The notes under the pieces were generated by a model. The model was not told the DNA's origin. It saw nothing but the letters and a program-made list of their open reading frames with translations, and did no database searches. Source: an uncultured Erythrobacter sp. (lineage in GTDB: Bacteria > Pseudomonadota > Alphaproteobacteria > Sphingomonadales > Sphingomonadaceae). From it: 64,000 nucleotides of DNA. The DNA lies in assembly GCA_937969505.1 (NCBI GenBank), contig CALBWA010000009.1:124001-188000 (forward strand), written 5' to 3'. The translations under genes were made by a program, and so were the position numbers. Of this stretch, positions 27,110 through 35,776 are shown piece after piece (within the stretch, counting starts at the first letter, position 1; the number at the start of each line of letters is the position of its first letter).

Positions 27110-27999
27110 TCCATGCCGAGACTGCTGAACAATGCTCTCTCGGTGACTGCGTTGATGCGATGGCCACCCAGCCGTTCGACCCATCGGATGAAGGAAATCT
27201 GGCCGCGAGCGCGTTATGGTTGCGGCGGCTTGCCAACAACCGGACATTTTTGGGCGATGTTCTGCTTGACCAGATTCGCAATCGTCACCGTGAGCCGGAA
27301 ATGGAAAGCGGCTATGGCCCGCAATCCATAACACTCAGCCCGACAGTCGGCGGGACGTTTCTGCGCGCCAACATCTGGCCTTCAGAGCGCGATCATTGCT
27401 TTCAGGAAAGCGGTGCAAGGTCCTTTGTCTATGGTGTACCGCATGATCACAACTTTGCATTCCTGACTGCGGGCTATCTCGGACCTGGCTATCTCAGTGA
27501 TTATTACGAATATGACTATGAAGAAGTGGCTGGCTATCCCGGTGAAAAGGCGGGCCTTCGTTTCATCGAACGGACCGCGCTCAGCGAAGGCAAGATGATG
27601 CTGTATCGCGCGCATCTCGACATCCACAGCCAGCTCCCGCCGGCCAGCCTCTCGGTATCACTCAACATCATGCATATCGGCCCGGCCCAAGGCTGGTACG
27701 ACCAATATGGTTTTGACCTTGATCAAGGCACGGTCACGCGGGTGGTCAGCCCCAATTCCACCGAAGTTTTCTTGCGTGCCGCGATTGCGACAGGCGAGGC
27801 CGAAGCTCTCGACTTGGCTGAACGGTTCGGGCAGAGCCATCCTAGCGACCGCTTGCGCCTGGCAAGCTTCGAGGCGCGTGCCATGCTGCACGAAGATGTG
27901 GTGGCGCAAGACGCGCTGTGGCGAGAAGCTGAACTGTCAGGCTGCCGTATGCTGGAAGCGGTTGCCAAGCAGAAACGTAAAGTGCTCCAAAACGCCTGA
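27097..27999 (+). CDS. Unrecognised cupin-like protein of the small-peptide cassette, second
   Basis: A 300-residue protein with no assigned family. A short HxH motif (PHDHN, His116 and His118) is followed by a strand-rich, Gly/Tyr/Asp-rich stretch (YLGPGYLSDYYEYDYEEV). A second histidine segment, RAHLDIHSQLPP (His173, His177), precedes SLSVSLNIM. The arrangement resembles the two metal-binding motifs of a cupin barrel, so a metal-dependent oxygenase or isomerase is possible. A helical C-terminal third follows. GGAGA precedes the ATG, and the 13-base overlap with the upstream gene indicates co-translation. Function is an inference. Confidence 0.7.
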   Translation: MPRLIHAETAEQCSLGDCVDAMATQPFDPSDEGNLAASALWLRRLANNRTFLGDVLLDQIRNRHREPEMESGYGPQSITLSPTVGGTFLRANIWPSERDHCFQESGARSFVYGVPHDHNFAFLTAGYLGPGYLSDYYEYDYEEVAGYPGEKAGLRFIERTALSEGKMMLYRAHLDIHSQLPPASLSVSLNIMHIGPAQGWYDQYGFDLDQGTVTRVVSPNSTEVFLRAAIATGEAEALDLAERFGQSHPSDRLRLASFEARAMLHEDVVAQDALWREAELSGCRMLEAVAKQKRKVLQNA

Positions 28000-28005
28000 A
28001 GGGTA

Positions 28006-28476
28006 TTAGAAGCTGCCGCCGGCCAGAGCATCGATCGCCCCTTGCAGGATTATGGCCGCAGCGTGACTGTCAATCCGTTCGGCGCGTTTGGCCCGGCTGG
28101 TGTCCTGCCCGATCATTGCCCGCTCGGCACTTTGGGTGGACCAGCGTTCGTCCCACAGCAAGACGGGCAGTGCGAAGGCTTCTGCAAGATTGCAGGCATA
28201 GGCGCGCGAAGATTGCGCACGCGGTCCCTCGCTGCCGTCCATATTGCGGGGCAGGCCGATTACAATTCCGGCGATGGCGCGGTCTTTGATAATGGTCGCC
28301 AACGCCTCGCTGTCGCGGCCGAATTTGCCCCGCTGCAAGGTCTTGCCCGCGGTAGCAAAGCGCCATCCTGCATCACAAGTTGCAATCCCGATGGTTTTGG
28401 TCCCGAGGTCCAGCCCCAACAATCCGCCTCCATCGGGCAGCGCATCGCGGTAATCGAGGGCATTGTCGCAAATCAC
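28006..28476 (-). CDS. ruvX: Holliday junction resolvase-like RuvX (YqgF)
   Basis: A 156-residue RNase H-fold protein of the YqgF/RuvX family, linked to rRNA 5' end processing and Holliday junction resolution. Motifs: GLDLGTKTIGIATCD with the first catalytic Asp, VIGLPRNMDGSEGPRA, and LWDERWSTQSAE. Start set at GTG 28476, whose GTGA overlaps the stop of the upstream DUF3089 gene; the longer open frame to 28521 lies within that gene. Last gene of the pyrE-to-ruvX run. It is convergent with the peptide cassette, with 6 bases between. Confidence 0.92.
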   Translation of the reverse strand: MICDNALDYRDALPDGGGLLGLDLGTKTIGIATCDAGWRFATAGKTLQRGKFGRDSEALATIIKDRAIAGIVIGLPRNMDGSEGPRAQSSRAYACNLAEAFALPVLLWDERWSTQSAERAMIGQDTSRAKRAERIDSHAAAIILQGAIDALAGGSF

Positions 28477-29642
28477 TGACCAGCCTGTTGTCCGGCATCG
28501 GCAGTATTGGCCCGATACCATCCTTCCACACGCCGGGCGACATCGGTCTGGGTATTTTTCCAGAACAGCGGAATATCATACACATGGTAATTGTTGCCAG
28601 GCAGGACGTAGCTGCCCATCTCGGGCGGGTCGCCGATCAAGAGCAAGCCATCTTCACCGCAACGCGCGGGCACGGCGCCTGTGACCAATTCACCGTTCGA
28701 CAGATCGCCATCCGGCACCAATGTGCCTTGATTGAGCTCAGCGCCAGCCGCTGCATTCATCGTGCCGGTTAACGGATTGGTGCAGACAATTGCACTGTCC
28801 CCGCGCATGGTACCATCCAGCCCGATGGAATTGCTGTAGACATCCATCACCAAGGACGGATCGGCAGGTTCAGCAAAGCTCGACCAGCTCAACAGGCAAC
28901 CTGTCTGGCTTTCACCAGCGCACACCGGCAGGCCAAGCGCAGGCAAATCATGCGCAATCGAGATTGGCCATCCGATGATATAGGCCGCGGCAAGCCGGTC
29001 TGCCTCTGCGCTGCCAGCGATGCGTTCTTGCAGCAAGCGGATCAGATGCAGGGAACCTTGGCTATGACCGGCGAGCACAATTGGCGAATCGCTATCTGCT
29101 GAGGCCACGAAGAATTCAAACGCCTGGAGCACATCATCATAGGCTGCGGCAATGGCTTGTTCGGCCTCGGCTGATTGAGTCAAAAAAGCGCCCATCGTGG
29201 CCTGGCGATAGCGCGGTGCCCACAATTCTTCTGCTTTATTGAAAGGGCTAGCCATGCCGCGCAGGTAGATTCGCGTGATACGTTCTGCTTCGGTGTCATC
29301 AACCGGAGCGTTCCAGCGGGTGCGGTCAATGAAACTGGTCGGATGAACGAAAAACACAGCGAAGTCTGACACCGGCGGGTCGGCCGGTGTCGGGATGCTG
29401 CGGCCATCACCGCGATAGGCCGGCTGCCAGCGTGCCGGGTCGCTCGTCCCTACACCCGGCCGCGAATACCAAAGCGCCGGATCCTGGTAAGCATTGTCAT
29501 CGAGCGGGCTCTGAGCGACGAATTCGGTGCTGGGTACAAAGGCAAGCTCGGTCAATTCCTTCGACCAGATGCGCAGCGCAATCAACCCGACCAACATCAG
29601 GACAATGATGGTGGCAACGATATAGAGAAACTTCTTGGCCAT
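28473..29642 (-). CDS. DUF3089 alpha/beta hydrolase-like membrane-anchored protein
   Basis: A 389-residue DUF3089 protein. An N-terminal membrane segment (about residues 5-24, LYIVATIIVLMLVGLIAL) anchors it, with the body probably in the periplasm. The nucleophile elbow is LAGHSQGSLHLIRLL, so an esterase-like activity is possible. VHPTSF and the late PEMGSYVLPGNNYHVYDIPLFW are typical of the family. The start at ATG 29642 is preferred to a TTG four codons upstream; neither has a strong ribosome-binding site. Function unknown. Confidence 0.85.
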   Translation of the reverse strand: MAKKFLYIVATIIVLMLVGLIALRIWSKELTELAFVPSTEFVAQSPLDDNAYQDPALWYSRPGVGTSDPARWQPAYRGDGRSIPTPADPPVSDFAVFFVHPTSFIDRTRWNAPVDDTEAERITRIYLRGMASPFNKAEELWAPRYRQATMGAFLTQSAEAEQAIAAAYDDVLQAFEFFVASADSDSPIVLAGHSQGSLHLIRLLQERIAGSAEADRLAAAYIIGWPISIAHDLPALGLPVCAGESQTGCLLSWSSFAEPADPSLVMDVYSNSIGLDGTMRGDSAIVCTNPLTGTMNAAAGAELNQGTLVPDGDLSNGELVTGAVPARCGEDGLLLIGDPPEMGSYVLPGNNYHVYDIPLFWKNTQTDVARRVEGWYRANTADAGQQAGQ

Positions 29643-29702
29643 CAGTCGATGCAAATCCTGTTTTTCACCCGTCCGGGCGGTTCTGCTTCCAGCCCTTGAC
29701 CA

Positions 29703-30584
29703 CTATTCGGCTGAGGGCGTCGTGCTGGCGTCTTGCGGAGTTTCTGCAAGCGCAGGACGCAATGTGGTCCAGGCGCGTTCTGGCCGCAAGCTGGTGAACC
29801 ATGTAACCGGGTTCAAGCTGATCGATCCATCGAGGGAGAAGGTGATGAACTCAGCCCGACCGCCGATATTTTCAAAGGGTACCGGTCCGCCAAGCCCGCT
29901 TCCAGCGATCGTTGCCCGGCTGTCCGCCGAGTGATCGCGATTGTCGCCCATGACGAAAGCATGCCCTTCGGGGATGACAATCTCTGCGTAATCGTCGAGT
30001 GGCTGCGTCTGGTGGTCGATGATCAGATAGGTCGCACCATTGGGCAGCGTTTCACGGTAAGCAGGCAATTCGAAAAATTCCGACCCGTCTTCGCCAGTCT
30101 GGCGGAACTCACGAAAACCGGACAGGCATGGACCGTTCTGACACAAAAGCTCTGGTTCGAAGGGGATCTGGATCGGAGGAACAATTTCGCGCTTTACCGG
30201 AATCCCGTTGAGAATAAGAAATCCGTTCTCCACGGCCAGTCGGTCGCCCGGCAGACCGACCACACGCTTGATGTAATCCTCGTTGCGTTCCGGGTGTACG
30301 GGAATGACAATGTCACCATATTCAGGGCTCGAAGGATTGATCCGCCATTCGCCGCGCGGCCACAGATGGAAGCTGACCGAGGCCCAATTCCAGCCATAGG
30401 GATATTTGCTGACCACCAGACGGTCGCCGACCAGGAGCGAGGGCATCATCGACGTGCTGGGAATGTAGAATGGCTTGGCCACCAGGCTGTGAAAGGCGAA
30501 CACAGCCAGCAACATCAGTGCCAGGCCGCGCAATTCCGCCAGCCAATTCACTTTTTCATCGGATGTGTCTTTATCTTTTGCCAA
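29703..30584 (-). CDS. lepB: Signal peptidase I
   Basis: A 293-residue type I signal peptidase, which removes signal peptides from exported proteins at the periplasmic face. One N-terminal membrane segment (about residues 20-37) is followed by PSTSMMPSLLVGDRL with the nucleophile Ser, and DYIKRVVGLPGDRL with the general-base Lys. HAFVMGDNRDHSADSR is box E. It starts at TTG without a clear Shine-Dalgarno sequence; no in-frame ATG fits, and the N terminus matches relatives. It sits 34 bases after acpS. Confidence 0.95.
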   Translation of the reverse strand: MAKDKDTSDEKVNWLAELRGLALMLLAVFAFHSLVAKPFYIPSTSMMPSLLVGDRLVVSKYPYGWNWASVSFHLWPRGEWRINPSSPEYGDIVIPVHPERNEDYIKRVVGLPGDRLAVENGFLILNGIPVKREIVPPIQIPFEPELLCQNGPCLSGFREFRQTGEDGSEFFELPAYRETLPNGATYLIIDHQTQPLDDYAEIVIPEGHAFVMGDNRDHSADSRATIAGSGLGGPVPFENIGGRAEFITFSLDGSISLNPVTWFTSLRPERAWTTLRPALAETPQDASTTPSAE

Positions 30585-30618
30585 TTTCGTTGTGCCACAA
30601 TGCAGAAAAGTGATGGGA

Positions 30619-31020
30619 TCAAAGCGCGCGCGCTTCGATGATTATAAAGGCCTGTGCCCATGGATGATCATCGGTGAGGGTCAGGTGAACGAACGCCTCA
30701 TGGCCCGCCGGGGTCAGTTCCGCAAGCCGCTTGGCCGCACCGCCTTCCAAGGCTAGTGTTGGCGCCCCGGATGGCGCGTTGACAACCCCGATGTCCTTCA
30801 TGAACACCCCGCGCCGAAATCCGGTGCCCACCGCCTTGCTGAAAGCTTCCTTGGCGGCAAACCGTTTGGCGTAGGTGCCAGCGATGGTGAAGGGTCGCTT
30901 GCGAGCCTTGGCTCGCTCAACTTCGGTGAAAACCCGGTTTTCAAAGCGTTCGCCAAATCGGCTGAGCGAATTTTCGATCCGCTCGATATTGCACAGGTCA
31001 GAACCCAATCCGATAATCAT
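30619..31020 (-). CDS. acpS: Holo-[acyl-carrier-protein] synthase
   Basis: A 133-residue AcpS, which transfers 4'-phosphopantetheine from CoA to apo-ACP. Key motifs: [16 protein letters not shown] with the Mg-binding Asp, and [17 protein letters not shown] with the second conserved acidic and lysine residues. Its ATG overlaps the stop of the small membrane protein gene by 4 bases (ATGA). Gene order pdxJ-membrane protein-acpS-lepB; the pdxJ-acpS pairing is widespread in proteobacteria. Confidence 0.96.
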   Translation of the reverse strand: MIIGLGSDLCNIERIENSLSRFGERFENRVFTEVERAKARKRPFTIAGTYAKRFAAKEAFSKAVGTGFRRGVFMKDIGVVNAPSGAPTLALEGGAAKRLAELTPAGHEAFVHLTLTDDHPWAQAFIIIEARAL

Positions 31021-31289
31021 GTCGCCCCCAATACAACCGCTGCGGCCAATGCCAGAACCAGCCAGTGCAGCACGATCTGCGTGGTGACGAGCGGGTGGCC
31101 CATGTCGCCGCGTGCCTTGCGCACCGCAACGACGTAGCCAAACACTTGCAGCGCAGGCCAGCCAATCGCAAAGGGCAAGGCCTGTCCGGTCTGGACTGCA
31201 ACGCCCAGCAGCAACAGGCTGGCAAGAAACGGAATCGCCGCTGCGCCGACGCGCAGAGCTTCGCCAACCGGCCGCTGTTCCTTTGTCAT
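31017..31289 (-). CDS. Small membrane protein between pdxJ and acpS
   Basis: A 90-residue protein with three probable membrane segments (about residues 17-35, 40-55 and 68-88). No function is known to me. Start placed at ATG 31289, with GAGG eight bases upstream; an earlier ATG at 31313 lies within the pdxJ end. Its stop overlaps the acpS start. The hydrophobic pattern and the conserved position within the pdxJ-acpS unit suggest a real gene, not a chance frame. Confidence 0.75.
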   Translation of the reverse strand: MTKEQRPVGEALRVGAAAIPFLASLLLLGVAVQTGQALPFAIGWPALQVFGYVVAVRKARGDMGHPLVTTQIVLHWLVLALAAAVVLGAT

Positions 31290-31299
31290 GCTGCTAACC

Positions 31300-32055
31300 T
31301 CATCGCGCATCATCCATCAGGTCGCGCATGCGCTTGACCGCTGCCTCCAGCCCCACAAACACTGCCTCACCGACGAGGTAATGGCCTATGTTCAGCTCTG
31401 CCAATTGCGGGATGGCGGCAATCGGCTGCACGTTCTCGTAAGTCAGGCCGTGGCCAGCATGTGGCTCGATTCCGTTCTTGGCTGCGAGCGCCGACATGTC
31501 GGCAATGCGTTTCAATTCGCGTGCCAGCACCTCATTATCGCCATCGAGATGAGCGTGCGCATATTCGCCCGTATGAAATTCCACCACGGGCGCGCCCAGC
31601 CTGATTGCGGCATCAAGCTGGCGTTCGCTCGCTTCGATAAACAGGCTGACCCGGATGCCTGCATCGGCCAGCCGGGTGACGATCGGAGCGATCTGGTTGT
31701 GCAATCCAGCGGCATCCAGCCCACCTTCAGTGGTACGTTCCTCGCGTTTTTCCGGCACAATGCAGGCAGCATGCGGCTTGTGACGCAGCGCGATTTCAAG
31801 CATTTCTTCGGTCGCGGCCATTTCCAGATTGAGCGGCAGATCGGTCGCAGCCTGAATGCGCGCCAAGTCTTCGTCCCGGATATGGCGCCGGTCTTCGCGC
31901 AGATGGGCAGTAATACCGTCTCCGCCGACATTGGCGACAATTTCTGCCGCCCGGACTGGATCGGGATGGTCGCCGCCGCGCGCATTGCGGATGGTCGCAA
32001 CATGGTCGATATTGACTCCGAGTCGCAGCCGGGTCGGTTGGCCAAGCCCGTCCAT
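31300..32055 (-). CDS. pdxJ: Pyridoxine 5'-phosphate synthase
   Basis: A 251-residue TIM-barrel enzyme that joins deoxyxylulose 5-phosphate and aminoacetone phosphate into pyridoxine 5'-phosphate, the last ring-forming step of vitamin B6 synthesis. Signatures: RLGVNIDHVATIRNARG, ITAHLREDRRHI and GIEPHAGHGLTYENV. Length is standard. It begins 2 bases after the pyrE stop. Confidence 0.97.
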   Translation of the reverse strand: MDGLGQPTRLRLGVNIDHVATIRNARGGDHPDPVRAAEIVANVGGDGITAHLREDRRHIRDEDLARIQAATDLPLNLEMAATEEMLEIALRHKPHAACIVPEKREERTTEGGLDAAGLHNQIAPIVTRLADAGIRVSLFIEASERQLDAAIRLGAPVVEFHTGEYAHAHLDGDNEVLARELKRIADMSALAAKNGIEPHAGHGLTYENVQPIAAIPQLAELNIGHYLVGEAVFVGLEAAVKRMRDLMDDAR

Positions 32056-32057
32056 GA

Positions 32058-32636
32058 TCAGCTCCGGCTGCCGGGCTTGGTGACGGGTATTGCAGCGAGA
32101 TCTGCCGGCAATTCGCCCTCTTCATAACTGGGGAAGTTGATATCAATCAGGGGATAAAACGGCACGCCCAGATCAACGCTTCCAGCCGATCGATCAACCA
32201 GTGCCACCTCCGCGATCACTTCGCCGCCTTCATCCGCAACCGCTGTTATCGCCTCGCGGCTGGAAAGTCCGGTTGTCACCACATCTTCGACCATCAGGAC
32301 TTTGGCCCCAGGTTCCAGGGCAAAGCCGCGACGCAAATGGAATTTGCCCTCGGGCCGCTCGAGGAACAGCGCATCCTTGTCCAGCGCGCGGCCCATTTCA
32401 TGGCCGATAATGATGCCACCCATCGCGGGCGACATCACAACATCGATTCGGTTGCGAACATCGCGGGGAATTTTTTGCGCAAGAGCCCGAGCGAGATTTC
32501 CAGCGCGTTCCGGGTTCATCAGCACTCTGGCGCATTGCAGGTAATGTGCGCTGTGCCTCCCTGAAGACAGTTTGAAATGCCCTTCCAACAGCGCCCCACT
32601 GGCGCGAAATTCGGACAATACTTCTTCTTCAGTCAT
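32058..32636 (-). CDS. pyrE: Orotate phosphoribosyltransferase
   Basis: A 192-residue PRTase that converts orotate and PRPP into OMP in pyrimidine synthesis. The PRPP-binding motif VLMVEDVVTTGLSSREAI is clear, and SSGRHSAHYLQ marks the substrate hood region. It is the first gene of a seven-gene minus-strand run ending at ruvX, divergent from the cytochrome oxidase operon. The pathway partner pyrC lies at 52.1 kb. Confidence 0.96.
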   Translation of the reverse strand: MTEEEVLSEFRASGALLEGHFKLSSGRHSAHYLQCARVLMNPERAGNLARALAQKIPRDVRNRIDVVMSPAMGGIIIGHEMGRALDKDALFLERPEGKFHLRRGFALEPGAKVLMVEDVVTTGLSSREAITAVADEGGEVIAEVALVDRSAGSVDLGVPFYPLIDINFPSYEEGELPADLAAIPVTKPGSRS

Positions 32637-32711
32637 CGGGTTCGGGTCCTCGGATTTGGCGACGATTGCGTGATGATCATCGCCCTTTGCATAAATTTCT
32701 CCCTAGAAGCG

Positions 32712-32740
32712 CTTGAGGCGCTGGGCAAGCGCGCCTATAG
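32712..32740 (+). promoter_or_regulatory. Candidate housekeeping promoter of the oxidase operon
   Basis: CTTGAG (32712-32717) and CTATAG (32735-32740), separated by exactly 17 bases, match the alphaproteobacterial sigma-70 style consensus CTTGAC-17-CTATAT. It lies 110 bases upstream of ctaC in the pyrE-ctaC divergent region. Confidence 0.5.
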
Positions 32741-32849
32741 GCGGCATCAATCTTGCGCATAGTAGCGCTTGAATTGAGCTGTTTGCGTCAGATTCCAGGG
32801 GATCGGCAACAGCTCGGGACACAGGAATGAAGCGGAAAGCATCGGTCAC

Positions 32850-33929
32850 ATGAACTTGGGTCAAACCCGCCACGGGGCATTTAACATCGTCGCTGCACTT
32901 GTAGCAGCATTCCTTCTCGTATTTGCGCTGCAGGGCGTCTCGGCACAGGATGCCGTGGGCACAACCTCTACCCAGGTAGAAGGCACCGAAGTCGATCTTG
33001 GATCGCCCGAAGCTGCTGTGGCATTGGGTGAAGGCCTGGTCGGCGACGAAGTCGGAGATACTCTGGCCGGACAAATGGCTCCGACCCCTGGCAAGGGTAT
33101 GCCGGTGGACCGGGGTATGACGTTTCAGGACCAGTACACTGAAATCGGTCGGGACGCGCTGTTTATGCATGATGCGTTTCTGGTTCCGATGATGGCTGGC
33201 GTCAGCCTTTTGGTGCTGGGCCTGCTGCTGTGGGTGGTTGTCCGCTATCGCCGTCGTGAAGGACGCGAACCATCGCGCACGACGCACAACACCTTCGTCG
33301 AGGTGGTTTGGACATTGCTGCCGGTACTGGTGCTGGTTGCCATTGCCATTCCGTCAATATCGCTGCTGGCAAAGCAGTATGAGACACCGCCGGAAGACGC
33401 TGTCACGATCAAGGCAACCGGGTACCAGTGGTATTGGGGATACAGCTATCCCGACCATGGCGACTTTGAAATCATCTCGAATATGCTGTCCGAGGCCGAC
33501 GCGGTTGCCAATGGCGAACCGGCCTTGCTCGCTGTCGACAACCGTATGGTTGTCCCGGCCAACACGCCGATCCGCCTTCAGACAACCGCTGCCGACGTGA
33601 TTCACGCCTTTGCTGTGCCATCGCTGTGGTTCAAACTGGACGCAGTTCCCGGCCGTCTTAATGAGCGGATGCTTATCATTGACGAGCCTGGCGTATATTA
33701 TGGCCAGTGTTCAGAACTTTGCGGTGCACGCCATGGTTTCATGCCTATCGCGGTTGAGGCTCTGCCTCGCGATGAATGGGAAGCATGGGTTTTGGCGCAA
33801 CCGGGCGGCACGCTTGGAGAAGAAGAAACTGCTGCAGAAGACGATGCAGAATCTGAAGCTGACGCTTTGGAAGCTGGCGATGCAGACGCCGCTGATGAAG
33901 CCGCTGAAGCTGAGGCTGACGCGGCCTGA
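32850..33929 (+). CDS. ctaC: Cytochrome c oxidase subunit II
   Basis: A 359-residue CuA-bearing subunit that receives electrons from cytochrome c. A signal sequence (AAFLLVFALQGVSAQ, about residues 18-32) is followed by two membrane segments (about 115-135 and 150-172). The periplasmic cupredoxin domain contains the CuA ligands in CSELCGARHGFM. The C terminus (about residues 322-359) is an unusual, highly acidic Ala/Glu/Asp tail. It starts the ctaC-ctaD-...-SURF1 operon, with a good candidate promoter upstream. Confidence 0.96.
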   Translation: MNLGQTRHGAFNIVAALVAAFLLVFALQGVSAQDAVGTTSTQVEGTEVDLGSPEAAVALGEGLVGDEVGDTLAGQMAPTPGKGMPVDRGMTFQDQYTEIGRDALFMHDAFLVPMMAGVSLLVLGLLLWVVVRYRRREGREPSRTTHNTFVEVVWTLLPVLVLVAIAIPSISLLAKQYETPPEDAVTIKATGYQWYWGYSYPDHGDFEIISNMLSEADAVANGEPALLAVDNRMVVPANTPIRLQTTAADVIHAFAVPSLWFKLDAVPGRLNERMLIIDEPGVYYGQCSELCGARHGFMPIAVEALPRDEWEAWVLAQPGGTLGEEETAAEDDAESEADALEAGDADAADEAAEAEADAA

Positions 33930-33993
33930 TCGGGCGCAGCAGCTGCATTTCGTAAGTGAATTATAATTGAACAAGCCTGAGAGTATTTGAACG

Positions 33994-35700
33994 ATGGCCA
34001 CCACCGCTGAAGGTTTCGACAATCCGACCCACGCAGATCACGCGCATGACGCGGATCACAAACCGGGCTTTTTTGCCCGGTGGTTCATGTCGACCAATCA
34101 CAAGGATATCGGAACGCTGTATCTGATTTTCGCGATTTTCGCGGGGATCATCGGTGGCGCAATGTCCGGTGTCATGCGGATGGAACTTGCCGAACCCGGT
34201 ATCCAGTACCTGGGTTGGTGGGTGGAATTCTTTGGCGGCACCGCTGAAGAAAACGCCAATTACCATATGTGGAACGTGTTCATCACCGCCCACGGACTGA
34301 TCATGGTGTTCTTCATGGTCATGCCGGCGATGATTGGCGGTTTTGGCAACTGGTTTGTGCCGCTGATGATTGGCGCACCGGATATGGCCTTCCCGCGGAT
34401 GAACAACATCAGCTTCTGGCTGACGGTTGCCGGCTTTCTCAGCCTTTGCATGTCTTTATTCGTTGAAGGAACAGGCGCAAACGCGCTTGGTGCCGGTGTG
34501 GGCTGGACCGTTTACGCTCCGCTTTCGACGACAGCCAATCCGGGCCCAGCGGTCGACTTTGCCATCTTTGCATTGCACTTGGCAGGGGCTGGTTCGATCC
34601 TGGGTGCAACGAACTTCATCACGACCATCTTTAACATGCGCGCACCGGGTATGACCCTGCACAAGATGCCGCTGTTCGTGTGGTCGGTGCTGGTTACCGC
34701 GTTCCTGCTGCTGTTGGCGCTGCCGGTCCTGGCTGCTGCCATCACCATGCTGCTGACCGACCGTAACTTTGACACGACCTTCTTCGATCCTGCCGGTGGC
34801 GGTGATCCGGTCCTTTACCAGCACCTGTTCTGGTTCTTCGGCCACCCCGAAGTTTACATCATGATCCTGCCGGGCTTCGGCATGGTCAGCCAGATTGTCG
34901 CAACCTTTAGCCGCAAGCCGGTATTCGGCTATCTCGGAATGGCTTATGCCATGGTTGCCATTGGCGTGGTCGGCTTCGTCGTTTGGGCTCACCACATGTA
35001 CACCGTGGGTCTCGACGTGAACACGAAGATGTACTTCACCGCAGCCACCATGGTGATCGCAGTTCCAACGGGCGTGAAGATCTTCAGTTGGGTGGCAACG
35101 ATGTGGGGAGGAAGCCTCGAATTCAAATCGCCTCTCGTTTGGTCGCTGGGCTTTATCTTCCTGTTCACCGTTGGCGGTGTGACGGGTGTGGTGCTGGCCA
35201 ATGGCGGCATCGACGACAATTTGCATGACACTTACTATGTTGTCGCGCACTTCCACTATGTGCTGTCGATGGGCGCTGTATTCTCGCTGTTTGCCGGTTT
35301 CTATTACTGGTTCCCGAAGATGAGTGGCCGGATGCACAGTGAATTCCTGGCACATCTGCACTTCTGGGGCTTCTTCATTGGCGTGAACATCATCTTCTTC
35401 CCGCAGCACTTCCTGGGAATGGATGGCATGCCGCGACGCATCCCTGATTATCCGCAGGCCTATGCGTTCTTCAATCAGATCTCGTCCTACGGCTATCACG
35501 TTATGGCCGCGTCAATGGTCGTGTTCTTCGTAAACCTTGCCTATGCCTTTACCGGCGGCAAGAAAGCGGCTGACAACCCATGGGGCGAAGGCGCAACCAC
35601 GCTGGAGTGGACACTGACCAGCCCGCCGCCTTATCACCAGTTTGAAACGCTGCCCGTGATCGAGGATCATCACGACTACCACGATCACCGCCCAGCCTGA
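33994..35700 (+). CDS. ctaD: Cytochrome c oxidase subunit I (aa3 type)
   Basis: A 568-residue, 12-helix catalytic subunit with haem a and the haem a3-CuB centre. Motifs: [14 protein letters not shown] (haem a ligand His), [17 protein letters not shown] (CuB His with the His-Tyr crosslink region), [11 protein letters not shown] (CuB histidines) and [13 protein letters not shown] (haem ligands). GHPEVYI carries the K-channel glutamate/tyrosine region expected for A-type oxidases. It follows ctaC by 64 bases. Couples O2 reduction to proton pumping in the inner membrane. Confidence 0.97.
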   Translation: MATTAEGFDNPTHADHAHDADHKPGFFARWFMSTNHKDIGTLYLIFAIFAGIIGGAMSGVMRMELAEPGIQYLGWWVEFFGGTAEENANYHMWNVFITAHGLIMVFFMVMPAMIGGFGNWFVPLMIGAPDMAFPRMNNISFWLTVAGFLSLCMSLFVEGTGANALGAGVGWTVYAPLSTTANPGPAVDFAIFALHLAGAGSILGATNFITTIFNMRAPGMTLHKMPLFVWSVLVTAFLLLLALPVLAAAITMLLTDRNFDTTFFDPAGGGDPVLYQHLFWFFGHPEVYIMILPGFGMVSQIVATFSRKPVFGYLGMAYAMVAIGVVGFVVWAHHMYTVGLDVNTKMYFTAATMVIAVPTGVKIFSWVATMWGGSLEFKSPLVWSLGFIFLFTVGGVTGVVLANGGIDDNLHDTYYVVAHFHYVLSMGAVFSLFAGFYYWFPKMSGRMHSEFLAHLHFWGFFIGVNIIFFPQHFLGMDGMPRRIPDYPQAYAFFNQISSYGYHVMAASMVVFFVNLAYAFTGGKKAADNPWGEGATTLEWTLTSPPPYHQFETLPVIEDHHDYHDHRPA

Positions 35701-35725
35701 CGGCAAGCGGGCCACTGAAACGTAC

Positions 35726-35755
35726 AAACGGCTGGCCTCTCGGGGTCAGCCGTTT
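35726..35755 (+). terminator. Hairpin after ctaD
   Basis: Arms AAACGGCTGGCC (35726-35737) and GGTCAGCCGTTT (35744-35755) pair over 12 positions with one mismatch around a 6-base loop. GCATATGG follows, not a T-run, so an attenuator or mRNA 3'-end stabiliser is more likely than a full terminator. It separates ctaC-ctaD from the hydrolase and ctaB. Confidence 0.6.
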
Positions 35756-35776
35756 GCATATGGGGAAAGCGATATC

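Noticed and set aside
31289-31313. An earlier ATG for the small membrane protein, overlapping the pdxJ end
   Set aside because: The later ATG has a well-spaced GAGG and leaves the pdxJ stop free. The earlier start cannot be fully excluded.
34456-35499. A 347-codon frame antisense to ctaD, rich in His, Gln and Glu
   Set aside because: Its composition is the reverse-complement shadow of hydrophobic codons. No start signal or domain.
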